From IMG/VR virus record IMGVR_UViG_3300046804_003423, positions 1 to 20,111 of that record: DNA of 20,111 nucleotides; one strand, given 5' to 3'. Position 1 is the first letter of the stretch; each line of letters opens with the position of its first letter. The notes below the pieces were generated by a model. The model searched no databases. It saw only the letters and a program-made list of their open reading frames with translations, and had not been told where the DNA came from. Shown one piece after another: positions 1 to 5,047 of this stretch. The DNA is from a virus. A program made the translations under genes and the position numbers.

Positions 1-204
1 GTATCTCGTTTTTACCTTCTGATGGAAGGTGGCAATCCTAACTTGAAGCCTATTAAACGAGAACAAATCTTTATCCAAATGTTGGAAGCAGTCAGTGCAG
101 ATGATGCACAATTGCTGATTGCAATGAAGGATAAGAAGAGTCCTTATAAGAATATTACTAAGGACATTGTTAATGAAGCATTCCCAGGTCTTCTTTCAGG
201 GTAA
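1..204 (+). CDS. C-terminal part of a conserved phage protein of unknown function (5' end outside window)
   Basis: The frame is open from base 1 to the stop at 202-204 with no in-frame stop before it. The gene therefore starts upstream of the window, and the ATG at 22 is probably internal. The visible 67 residues begin VSRFYLLMEGG and end NEAFPGLLSG. They include the segment QLLIAMKDKKSPYK followed by ITKDIVNEAFPG, which resembles the C-terminal end of a widespread T4-like phage protein of unknown function (I think of the DUF6433 type, from memory and unverified). The next gene follows after 5 nt, so it is the first visible member of the small-gene operon. No function can be assigned. Confidence 0.7.
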   Translation, partial: VSRFYLLMEGGNPNLKPIKREQIFIQMLEAVSADDAQLLIAMKDKKSPYKNITKDIVNEAFPGLLSG

Positions 205-209
205 GGAAC

Positions 210-410
210 ATGAGTCAAAAGTATACTAAGACGAATAGTAGCTTTAGTAAATTTAAAAGTAAAAAGGGTGGAGTCCGAAGCTTCTATGAGGAAGAAGAAG
301 TTTCCATCAAAGACATCAAACGAGACAAACAACATAAGCATTATCGCAACTATGAAAATGCTTTACGATCAAAAAATGTAGACAGGCTTCTTTCATATGA
401 CGATGAATGA
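210..410 (+). CDS. Small basic hypothetical phage protein
   Basis: A 66-residue protein that is strongly basic in its N-terminal half (MSQKYTKTNSSFSKFKSKK) and has an acidic EEEE patch near residue 27. It has no membrane segment and no motif I recognise. A Shine-Dalgarno-like AAGGA lies just before the ATG, in the 5-nt gap after the upstream stop. Its 3' end overlaps the next gene by up to 14 nt, which fits translational coupling in a packed phage operon. Function unknown. Confidence 0.65.
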   Translation: MSQKYTKTNSSFSKFKSKKGGVRSFYEEEEVSIKDIKRDKQHKHYRNYENALRSKNVDRLLSYDDE

Positions 411-600
411 CTTTTATAACATTATTCTACCATCAGCAGGCATTGTATTTCTTCTTATGATTACATCTTTTTATTATTGGTGGCGTGGGAAGAATGAAGG
501 TATAATGGAAGCAGTAGCAGTGTTTAATGAATTTGAACCAGATGCAGTAGATCGTGTAGGAAAAAAACTAAAGGAAAAGTTTAATGTTGAACTCGAATAA
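397..600 (+). CDS. Small single-pass membrane protein, unknown function
   Basis: A 67-residue protein with one clear hydrophobic segment at about residues 8-28 (IILPSAGIVFLLMITSFYYW). Basic residues R-G-K follow it, and then a charged, probably cytoplasmic tail of about 38 residues. This is typical of a small phage-encoded inner-membrane protein with a short periplasmic N-terminus. Translation may start at 397 or at the second ATG at 403, which lies beside the upstream stop at 408-410. No family is recognised, so the role is open (possibly host-envelope related, as inference only). Confidence 0.65.
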   Translation: MTMNDFYNIILPSAGIVFLLMITSFYYWWRGKNEGIMEAVAVFNEFEPDAVDRVGKKLKEKFNVELE

Positions 601-775
601 AGAAGTAGATCTTAGTAAACTTATTGACGAACAATTTAGACCAATCGTAAGTGAAGATGTACAATATCTTGATGAAATGGTTGCAGCAGAGATGCGTGCC
701 AAAGGTCTTGATCCGCTAAATAAAGATGATGTCAGAGCGTTCTGGTCATCAAAGGGTGTGGATTTGAATGGCTAA
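584..775 (+). CDS. Small hypothetical phage protein
   Basis: A 63-residue acidic, probably helical protein (MLNSNKEVDLSKLIDEQFRP at the N-terminus, ending FWSSKGVDLNG). Its start overlaps the preceding gene by 17 nt and has an AAGGA-type ribosome site about 8 nt upstream. Its stop overlaps the next gene by 8 nt. The chain of overlapping starts and stops supports a real coding gene even though I do not recognise the family. Confidence 0.6.
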   Translation: MLNSNKEVDLSKLIDEQFRPIVSEDVQYLDEMVAAEMRAKGLDPLNKDDVRAFWSSKGVDLNG

Positions 776-1007
776 TTATACATTCTATGATACAAAGAAA
801 AAGAAAGAGTTCGACATTGATATGCCGATCTCAGAATTAGATTCGTACAAAGCCAACAATCCCCATCTACAACAACGTATCAAAACAGCTCCCGCAATCG
901 CAGACCCAACCCGATTAGGCCTTAGAAAGCCTGATGCGGGTTTTCGTGATGTGTTGAAGAAAGTTAAGAAAGCGAGTGGGAGGAAAAATACTATCAACAC
1001 TTGGTAA
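768..1007 (+). CDS. Conserved-type T4-like phage protein of unknown function
   Basis: A 79-residue protein. The N-terminus MANYTFYDTKKKKEF looks like the short beta-rich start seen in phage proteins of FmdB-like regulatory or zinc-ribbon type, but no cysteines are present, so there is no zinc ribbon. The C-terminal part is basic and has the pattern ADPTRLGLRKPDAGFRDVLK followed by KKVKKASGRKNTINTW, which I associate with a small protein common in marine T4-like phages. It overlaps the previous gene by 8 nt and lies 16 nt before the PhoH gene. Function unknown. Confidence 0.65.
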   Translation: MANYTFYDTKKKKEFDIDMPISELDSYKANNPHLQQRIKTAPAIADPTRLGLRKPDAGFRDVLKKVKKASGRKNTINTW

Positions 1008-1023
1008 AACAAACGAGGCTTGA

Positions 1024-1719
1024 ATGGAAAGACTAACTCGCGCTGAAAAAAGAGAACTAAGACAACAGAAGCGAACAGAACGTCAGGAGAATAAGAAACA
1101 AAAACTAAGCCTTAACTTAAAAACAATCACAGCTAAAACACCCAATCAAGAATTAATATTTAAACATTTTATTAATGGTAAAAATTTACTAATACACGGC
1201 CTACCTGGAACTGGTAAATCATTTTTGTCTCTCTATCTTGCATTAGATGAGGTAGAAGAATATAGAGATTATGATTCAGTTACAATTATTCGATCTGTTG
1301 TCCCATCGCGCGATATGGGCTTTCTTCCAGGAAACATTAAAGACAAATCAAAAGTATTCGAAGCACCCTATCAAGCAATCTGTGCTGAACTTTATGGTAG
1401 GGGTGATGCTTATGACATCCTTAAACAAAAAGGTGTCTTGAACTTCGAAACAACCTCCTTCTTGAGAGGTATGACAATGGATAATACAATTATCATTGTT
1501 GACGAATGTCAAAATATGACATATCAAGAACTCAATACAGTTATAACTAGAGTAGGAAATAATTCACGTATTATATTCTGTGGAGATTATAGACAAACTG
1601 ATCTAAAATGGGATGATGAGAAGGATGGAATCCTTAAATTCATGAAGATCTTAAAGAGTATGTCTAAGTACTTCACTACTATTGAACTTCTAGAAGGCGA
1701 TATTGTTAGATATAATTAA
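1024..1719 (+). CDS. phoH: PhoH-like P-loop ATPase
   Basis: A 231-residue protein. After a lysine/arginine-rich N-terminal tail (about 1-30) comes a PhoH-type NTPase core: Walker A GLPGTGKS (59-66), the PhoH signature around RDMGFLPGN (96-104), Walker B IIIVDECQN (156-164) and a sensor segment IIFCGDYRQTDL (183-194). This matches the short phage PhoH family, an ATPase of uncertain biological role often linked to phosphate stress or RNA metabolism. GAGG at 1015-1018 provides the ribosome site. The gene sits between the small-gene cluster and the nuclease gene on the same strand. The family assignment is firm, the function in infection is not. Confidence 0.93.
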   Translation: MERLTRAEKRELRQQKRTERQENKKQKLSLNLKTITAKTPNQELIFKHFINGKNLLIHGLPGTGKSFLSLYLALDEVEEYRDYDSVTIIRSVVPSRDMGFLPGNIKDKSKVFEAPYQAICAELYGRGDAYDILKQKGVLNFETTSFLRGMTMDNTIIIVDECQNMTYQELNTVITRVGNNSRIIFCGDYRQTDLKWDDEKDGILKFMKILKSMSKYFTTIELLEGDIVRYN

Positions 1720-1757
1720 AAAGAATATGATTGAACATGGGATACCAGTGACACAAA

Positions 1758-2447
1758 ATGCAAACTATTTTAGCGACGCGAAAGCAGTTCACGCACCTTC
1801 GAAGGAACCTTAACGAAGACGTAGAACAAATTAATTCAGACTCCGGAAGGTATTATAAGACTCCTTCCGGAGCACTTTACCCTTCAGTTACTTCTGTTGT
1901 TGGGTTAATGAATCAAGAAGCCATTATGAAGTGGCGTGCAAGAGTAGGTGAAGAAGAAGCAAACAAGATTGCTCAGAAAGCTTCATCTCGTGGTACTCGC
2001 ATTCATCAATTATGCGAAGATTATTTAAATAATGTTGATATAGATCTAAAAAAATATTCATATGAAGATCAAATTAACTTTAGTGAATTAAAACCCTTTC
2101 TTCATAATATAGATAATATCCATCTGCAAGAAACTAGAATGTACTCGGATCATTTGAGAATGGCAGGTACAGTTGATTGTGTTGCAGAGTGGAAGGGTAA
2201 ACTTGCTATAATAGATTTTAAGACAGCAAAGAAGTTAAAAGAAAAAAGCTATATTACAAATTACTTTTGTCAAGCATCAGCATATGCTATAATGTATGAA
2301 GAGTTGTTTGGTATACCTGTTAGTAGAATTGTGATTCTTATTTCAGTAGATAACGAAATGCCTCAGGTGTTTGAGGAACGAAGAGATAACTTTGTTGAAC
2401 CTTTGTTAGATATCAGAGAAAAATACAAACAAAAATACGGAGTATAA
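1758..2447 (+). CDS. PD-(D/E)XK nuclease, MGME1/RecB-like exonuclease
   Basis: A 229-residue protein with the layout of the MGME1/Cas4/RecB-like single-strand exonuclease family found in T4-like phages. It has an N-terminal RYYKTPSGALYPSVTSV strand pair (31-47), RGTRIHQLCE helix (78-87), LQETR (123-127), GTVD with acidic D140, DFKT (153-156, the D-x-K of the catalytic core) and a QASAYAIMYE helix (172-181). The predicted role is trimming of DNA ends during replication or recombination using divalent metal. The ATG at 1758 is the first in-frame start after a TGA at 1749-1751. It has no clear Shine-Dalgarno sequence, so initiation may depend on upstream translation. Confidence 0.85.
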   Translation: MQTILATRKQFTHLRRNLNEDVEQINSDSGRYYKTPSGALYPSVTSVVGLMNQEAIMKWRARVGEEEANKIAQKASSRGTRIHQLCEDYLNNVDIDLKKYSYEDQINFSELKPFLHNIDNIHLQETRMYSDHLRMAGTVDCVAEWKGKLAIIDFKTAKKLKEKSYITNYFCQASAYAIMYEELFGIPVSRIVILISVDNEMPQVFEERRDNFVEPLLDIREKYKQKYGV

Positions 2448-2449
2448 AA

Positions 2450-2590
2450 ATGGCTAAGACAATTAACAGAACAAAAAATTCTAAGGTTGTAAAGAACAAG
2501 AATGGTTCTACATCAACTTACACCAAAGTCAAAAAGCAATCTGGTGCTACTTCTTGGCGTAAGTCTGGTGGTTCTGGAAAGTCAAGATAA
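2450..2590 (+). CDS. 46-residue highly basic small protein
   Basis: A short ORF with ATG at 2450 and TAA at 2588-2590, two bases after the nuclease stop. GGAG at 2439-2442 is well placed as its ribosome site. The product (MAKTINRTKNSKVVKNKNGS at the start, ending SGGSGKSR) has about a dozen lysines and arginines, many serines and glycines, and no acidic residues. It is probably flexible and nucleic-acid binding, but no family is recognised. It is the last gene before the tmRNA promoter. Confidence 0.7.
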   Translation: MAKTINRTKNSKVVKNKNGSTSTYTKVKKQSGATSWRKSGGSGKSR

Positions 2591-2593
2591 CAG

Positions 2594-2624
2594 TTGACTT
2601 GTTATGTCGTATCCTGTATAAATA
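2594..2624 (+). promoter_or_regulatory. Promoter for tmRNA: sigma70-like and T4-late-like at once
   Basis: TTGACT (2594-2599), a 17-bp spacer and TATAAA (2617-2622) form a near-consensus sigma70 promoter. The same -10 region reads TATAAATA (2617-2624), the exact T4 late-promoter box. Either would start transcription at about 2629-2630, just before the acceptor piece of the tmRNA. It follows directly after the stop of the 46-residue gene. Confidence 0.75.
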
Positions 2625-2696
2625 AGATGCTGAGGTCGTTGAGGCGTAAGGAATAGACGTTTCGGACGGGAGGGCAGTACTCCCCGCCTCCACCAC

Positions 2697-2763
2697 AGAT
2701 ACATTGCGGTGCGTTATACCAGCGTAATTGACTATAGTCACAGAGGTAGAAAGCAGTGTATCT
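2697..2763 (+). other. Precursor helix in the tmRNA intervening segment
   Basis: Bases 2697-2707 (AGATACATTGC) pair with 2753-2763 (GCAGTGTATCT) over 11 bp with one G-U. This prolongs the acceptor stem outward and closes the spacer that must be cut out to give two RNA pieces. The loop contains the palindrome GACTATAGTC (2730-2739). Such a helix is expected of a permuted pre-tmRNA that is processed at CCA (2695) and at G2769. Confidence 0.75.
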
Positions 2764-2831
2764 TTGATGGGGGCGAAATAGGATCGACGTGCGTAATAAA
2801 GGTGCGAAGAGACCAAAAGCAAACGTTAGAT

Positions 2832-2873
2832 GCAAACGATAATGCACCAATCGCAATGGCACTAGCTGCCTGA
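2832..2873 (+). other. tmRNA proteolysis-tag reading frame
   Basis: From the resume codon GCA at 2832 the frame reads ANDNAPIAMALAA and stops at TGA (2871-2873). The context TTAGATGCAAACGA closely resembles that of bacterial tmRNAs (UAGUCGCAAACGA in E. coli). The AND start and the LAA end are the conserved SspB/ClpA- and ClpX-type degron features. The tag is 13 encoded residues plus the alanine brought by the tmRNA itself. Confidence 0.9.
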
Positions 2874-2884
2874 GCATGAGCTTA

Positions 2885-2912
2885 GGGGTGAGCTTGGAAA
2901 CAGAATCACCCC
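2885..2912 (+). other. Stem-loop after the tmRNA tag (P5-like)
   Basis: GGGGTGA (2885-2891) pairs perfectly with TCACCCC (2906-2912) around a 14-nt loop, starting 11 nt after the tag stop codon. This is the place of helix P5 in tmRNAs. A further 7-bp pairing, AGACCAA (2810-2816) with TTGGTCT (2932-2938), closes the mRNA-like domain around it. Confidence 0.65.
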
Positions 2913-2970
2913 ACCTTTTCTTTGCGTAGGATTGGTCTTGTTTAGCACGCATCGTAGAATTAACAAGCTA

Positions 2971-3012
2971 AACGGAACGCCGTGTATCCGTTGCCAAAAA
3001 CCTAAACACGGC
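2971..3012 (+). other. H-type pseudoknot at the 3' end of the tmRNA coding piece
   Basis: Two interleaved perfect helices are visible. AACGGA (2971-2976) pairs with TCCGTT (2987-2992), and GCCGTGT (2979-2985) pairs with ACACGGC (3006-3012). Loop lengths are 2, 1 and 13 nt, the last A-rich, which is classical H-type geometry. It corresponds to the pseudoknot kept downstream of the tag in two-piece tmRNAs. Confidence 0.8.
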
Positions 3013-3035
3013 ACACACATCACAAAGGATATATT

Positions 3036-3269
3036 ATGACTAAGAGTCCATACGAACTTAGATTTGAACTTCTACAATTTGCACACAGCACTTTATCATC
3101 CCAATACTATGCTGAACTTGAACAAACAAAATATATTCAAAGTCTTATCAACGAAGGTAAGGTTGGTAATCCTGAAGAGGTCCACAACTTGAATATTCCA
3201 GATTATCCTACAGTCGAGGAAATCTTTGATCTCGCTGATAAGTTCAAGGCATTTATTGATCAAAAATGA
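3036..3269 (+). CDS. Conserved-type small phage protein of unknown function
   Basis: A 77-residue protein (MTKSPYELRFELLQFAHSTL at the start) predicted to be mostly helical, with an acidic C-terminal half ending PTVEEIFDLADKFKAFIDQK. A small protein with a similar S-P-Y-x-x-R start is common next to the gp33-gp59-gp32 block in marine T4-like phages, but its role is not known to me. AAAGGA (3024-3029) is its ribosome site. It is the first protein gene after the tmRNA, and it overlaps gp33 by 4 nt (ATGA), so it heads the co-translated gp33-gp59 unit. Confidence 0.75.
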   Translation: MTKSPYELRFELLQFAHSTLSSQYYAELEQTKYIQSLINEGKVGNPEEVHNLNIPDYPTVEEIFDLADKFKAFIDQK

Positions 3270-3499
3270 AGATATCAAACATTCGCACCTCAGCAGACTT
3301 TGTAAAAGAAATCGATAAATTAGTCATCAGTAAGAATATTACTTTCTTCGATGCGGTGATTTTATTTTGCGAAAGTAATAATATAGAGATTGAAACAGCT
3401 GCTTCTTTGGTCAAGCAGAGTACTGTACTCAAGGCCAAGATTCAAGTAGAAGCAGAAAACCTCAACATGGTCAAGAAATCTGCACGACTTCCAATATGA
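3266..3499 (+). CDS. 33: gp33-like late-promoter transcription accessory protein
   Basis: A 77-residue protein, shorter than T4 gp33 (112 residues) but matching the compact form seen in distant T4 relatives. It has a helical FVKEIDKLVISKNITFFDAV region, then ILFCESNNIEIETAASLVKQ, and a hydrophobic end ARLPI. In T4, gp33 bridges RNA polymerase (beta flap) and the sliding clamp, and its C-terminal hydrophobic tail contacts the clamp. The end LPI could play that role (inference). The fixed order gp33-gp59-gp32 supports the call. It has ATGA overlaps with both neighbours, indicating coupled translation. Its presence implies that late promoters of TATAAATA type are used. Confidence 0.75.
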   Translation: MKISNIRTSADFVKEIDKLVISKNITFFDAVILFCESNNIEIETAASLVKQSTVLKAKIQVEAENLNMVKKSARLPI

Positions 3500-4068
3500 G
3501 TCCTTTTGAAGCCTTTAAATTGTACACAGCTATCAAGAACCATTTTACAACTGAATCGTATGATTTTTTTAAGTATAATGGTAAAGTGAGAGCATCAGAA
3601 CATTCGTTTGAGACGCGCAAGGACAAGTATATGTTCTACAAGTTGTCTAAGCGTGACAATCCCCTTGAATATCTTGTAGCCAATCTCTCAGAAGATCCTA
3701 AGCTATGGGTTGGAGAATTATTTGACCCAAAGCACGAACAGGTTTATGCTTCTTATATGAAGCGTAAAGAGTCTCTGACATACATCTTTAAAAATGACAT
3801 CGATAAGTTACTAGAGAACTTCGATGATAATTTTAAAGTAGATGAAGGAGACTACCCTTACCTTCTCAAGCTTCTTGTGCAAGGTAAGATAGCTAAGGAG
3901 ACATTCATTATCATCAATGATTGTGTCCGTTTCTATTCTAAGTGGAATAAGCAAATTGCAGATCCTGTGCTGTGGCCAAAGATAGCATTGAACTGTAAGA
4001 AACTTTATCCATTCTTAGAATATGAAAAAGCTAAATACTGTGACGTCTTGAGAAATAAATTCTCTTGA
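3496..4068 (+). CDS. 59: gp59-like loader of the replicative helicase
   Basis: A 190-residue, helix-rich, strongly basic protein; T4 gp59 has 217 residues. The N-terminus MSPFEAFKLYTAIKNHFTTE followed by SYDFFKYNGKVRAS is characteristic of the gp59 N-terminal domain that binds forked DNA. The C-terminal part carries the second helical domain (FIIINDCVRFYSKWNKQIAD and PVLWPKIALNCKKLYPFL). gp59 loads the gp41 helicase onto gp32-covered ssDNA at recombination forks. It lies directly before gp32, its functional partner, separated by a 64-nt leader, and overlaps gp33 by 4 nt. Confidence 0.9.
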   Translation: MSPFEAFKLYTAIKNHFTTESYDFFKYNGKVRASEHSFETRKDKYMFYKLSKRDNPLEYLVANLSEDPKLWVGELFDPKHEQVYASYMKRKESLTYIFKNDIDKLLENFDDNFKVDEGDYPYLLKLLVQGKIAKETFIIINDCVRFYSKWNKQIADPVLWPKIALNCKKLYPFLEYEKAKYCDVLRNKFS

Positions 4069-4132
4069 TATCATATACATCGTATACTACAATAAAATCG
4101 TTCATACATCGTCATACAACGGAGATACAAAT
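4069..4132 (+). promoter_or_regulatory. Leader of the gp32 gene with direct repeats
   Basis: This 64-nt gap is the only real spacing in the gp33-gp59-gp32 block. It contains ATACATCGT twice (4075-4083 and 4104-4112) plus a degenerate copy ATACAACGG (4114-4122) running into the GGAG ribosome site at 4121-4124. The stretch is A-rich and looks unstructured. T4 gp32 represses its own mRNA by binding such a leader, so an operator role is plausible but inferred. No convincing promoter spacing was found. Confidence 0.35.
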
Positions 4133-5047
4133 ATGACTACTATTAACTTCGAAGCCCTCAAGAACAACAGCAAGTCACAGTTCGATAAGTTGACTAGCGA
4201 GCTCAATAAGCTCACACAGGGCACAAATCCAAATCAAGAAAGCACTGGTGATGATCGTTTCTGGAAGCCTGACGTAGATAAGGCTGGTAACGGTTACGCA
4301 GTTATTCGTTTTCTTCCTGCTCCTACTGGAGAAGATACTCCTTTCATCCGTATCTGGGATCATGGTTTCCAGGGTCCAGGTGGATGGTACATTGAGAAGT
4401 CTTTGACTACTCTTGGTAAGGCAGATCCAGTTTCTGAATACAACTCTAAGTTGTGGAACTCTGGTATTGAGTCAAACAAGGAACTCGTTCGTAAGCAGAA
4501 GCGCCGTTTGAGCTTCTACAGCAACATCTATGTTGTTTCTGATCCTACTCGTCCTGAGAACGAAGGTAAGGTGTTCTTGTTCAAGTATGGCAAGAAGATC
4601 TTCGACAAGCTCAACGAAGCTGCATTCCCTCAGTTCCCTGGTGAAGTTCCTGTCAACCCATTCGATCTTTGGAATGGTGCTAACTTCAAGTTGAAGATTC
4701 GTAATGTTGAAGGCTATCGTAACTACGATAAGTCTGAGTTCGATAAGCCAGCACCATTGTTCGATGATGACAGTGAGTTTGCAAAGCGTATTACTAACAT
4801 CTACTCACTTCAGGAGCTTATTGATCTTAAGCACTTTAAGAGCTACGATGAATTGAAGATGCGCCTTGAAAAGGCTCTCGGTAATCTCACTCAGAATGAG
4901 AAGTCATTCATGGATGAAGATGCAGCACCTTCACAGGCAGCACCGGTTATGCGTACTGCTGCACCTAAGGAAGCTCCAAAGGCTAATACACCTTGGGATG
5001 ATGAAGATGATGAAGACTTGAGCTTCTTCAAGAAGCTGGCTGAATAA
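4133..5047 (+). CDS. 32: gp32 single-stranded DNA-binding protein
   Basis: A 304-residue protein (T4 gp32 has 301). It has a basic N-terminal arm, an OB-fold core with WYIEKSLTTLG (85-95), NIYVVSDPTRPENEGKVFLF (131-150) and FDLWNGANFKLKI (177-189), and an acidic tail WDDEDDEDLSFFKKLAE (288-304) for partner binding. It coats ssDNA during replication, recombination and repair. T4 gp32 holds a zinc ion with H64, C77, C87 and C90; here the equivalent segment contains no cysteine, nor does the whole protein, so a zinc-free fold is predicted. Codon choice differs from the neighbours: lysine is essentially always AAG, suggesting very high expression. Its TAA directly abuts the stop of the convergent tape measure gene. 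Confidence 0.95.
   Translation: MTTINFEALKNNSKSQFDKLTSELNKLTQGTNPNQESTGDDRFWKPDVDKAGNGYAVIRFLPAPTGEDTPFIRIWDHGFQGPGGWYIEKSLTTLGKADPVSEYNSKLWNSGIESNKELVRKQKRRLSFYSNIYVVSDPTRPENEGKVFLFKYGKKIFDKLNEAAFPQFPGEVPVNPFDLWNGANFKLKIRNVEGYRNYDKSEFDKPAPLFDDDSEFAKRITNIYSLQELIDLKHFKSYDELKMRLEKALGNLTQNEKSFMDEDAAPSQAAPVMRTAAPKEAPKANTPWDDEDDEDLSFFKKLAE

Larger units (their letters stand above)
2630..3014 (+). ncRNA. ssrA: Circularly permuted (two-piece) tmRNA
   Basis: The gene is permuted. The acceptor piece (about 2630-2695) comes first, then a spacer (2696-2768), then the coding piece (2769 to about 3014). The acceptor stem pairs GGGGGCG (2769-2775) with CGCCTCC (2685-2691) over 7 bp. It includes G-U at position 3-70, the alanine identity pair, followed by A2692 and encoded CCA (2693-2695). 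The T-arm is GGGAG/CTCCC (2668-2672/2680-2684) with a 7-nt loop GGCAGTA. The D-side GGATCGACG (2781-2789) matches the tmRNA consensus. A reading frame at 2832-2873 encodes the tag. Trans-translation by this RNA would release stalled ribosomes and tag the product. The outer 5' and 3' ends are estimates. Confidence 0.93.

Noticed and set aside
1727-1813. A 28-codon ORF (MIEHGIPVTQNANYFSDAKA at its start) overlapping the start of the nuclease gene in another frame
   Set aside because: It has only a weak purine run as ribosome site, no recognisable sequence, and overlaps the well-supported nuclease frame. It could be a leader that couples translation, but nothing else supports it.
2547-2952. Two minus-strand ORFs (91 and 116 codons) across the 2547-2952 region
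   Set aside because: They lie antisense to the permuted tmRNA, whose pairing and tag explain the sequence. Their translations look like no protein, and stop-poor frames are expected in structured RNA genes.
4065-4088. Sigma70 promoter before gp32 (TTGATA ... TATACT)
   Set aside because: The spacer would be only 12 bp, too short for a normal promoter. Other pairings in the leader are weak.
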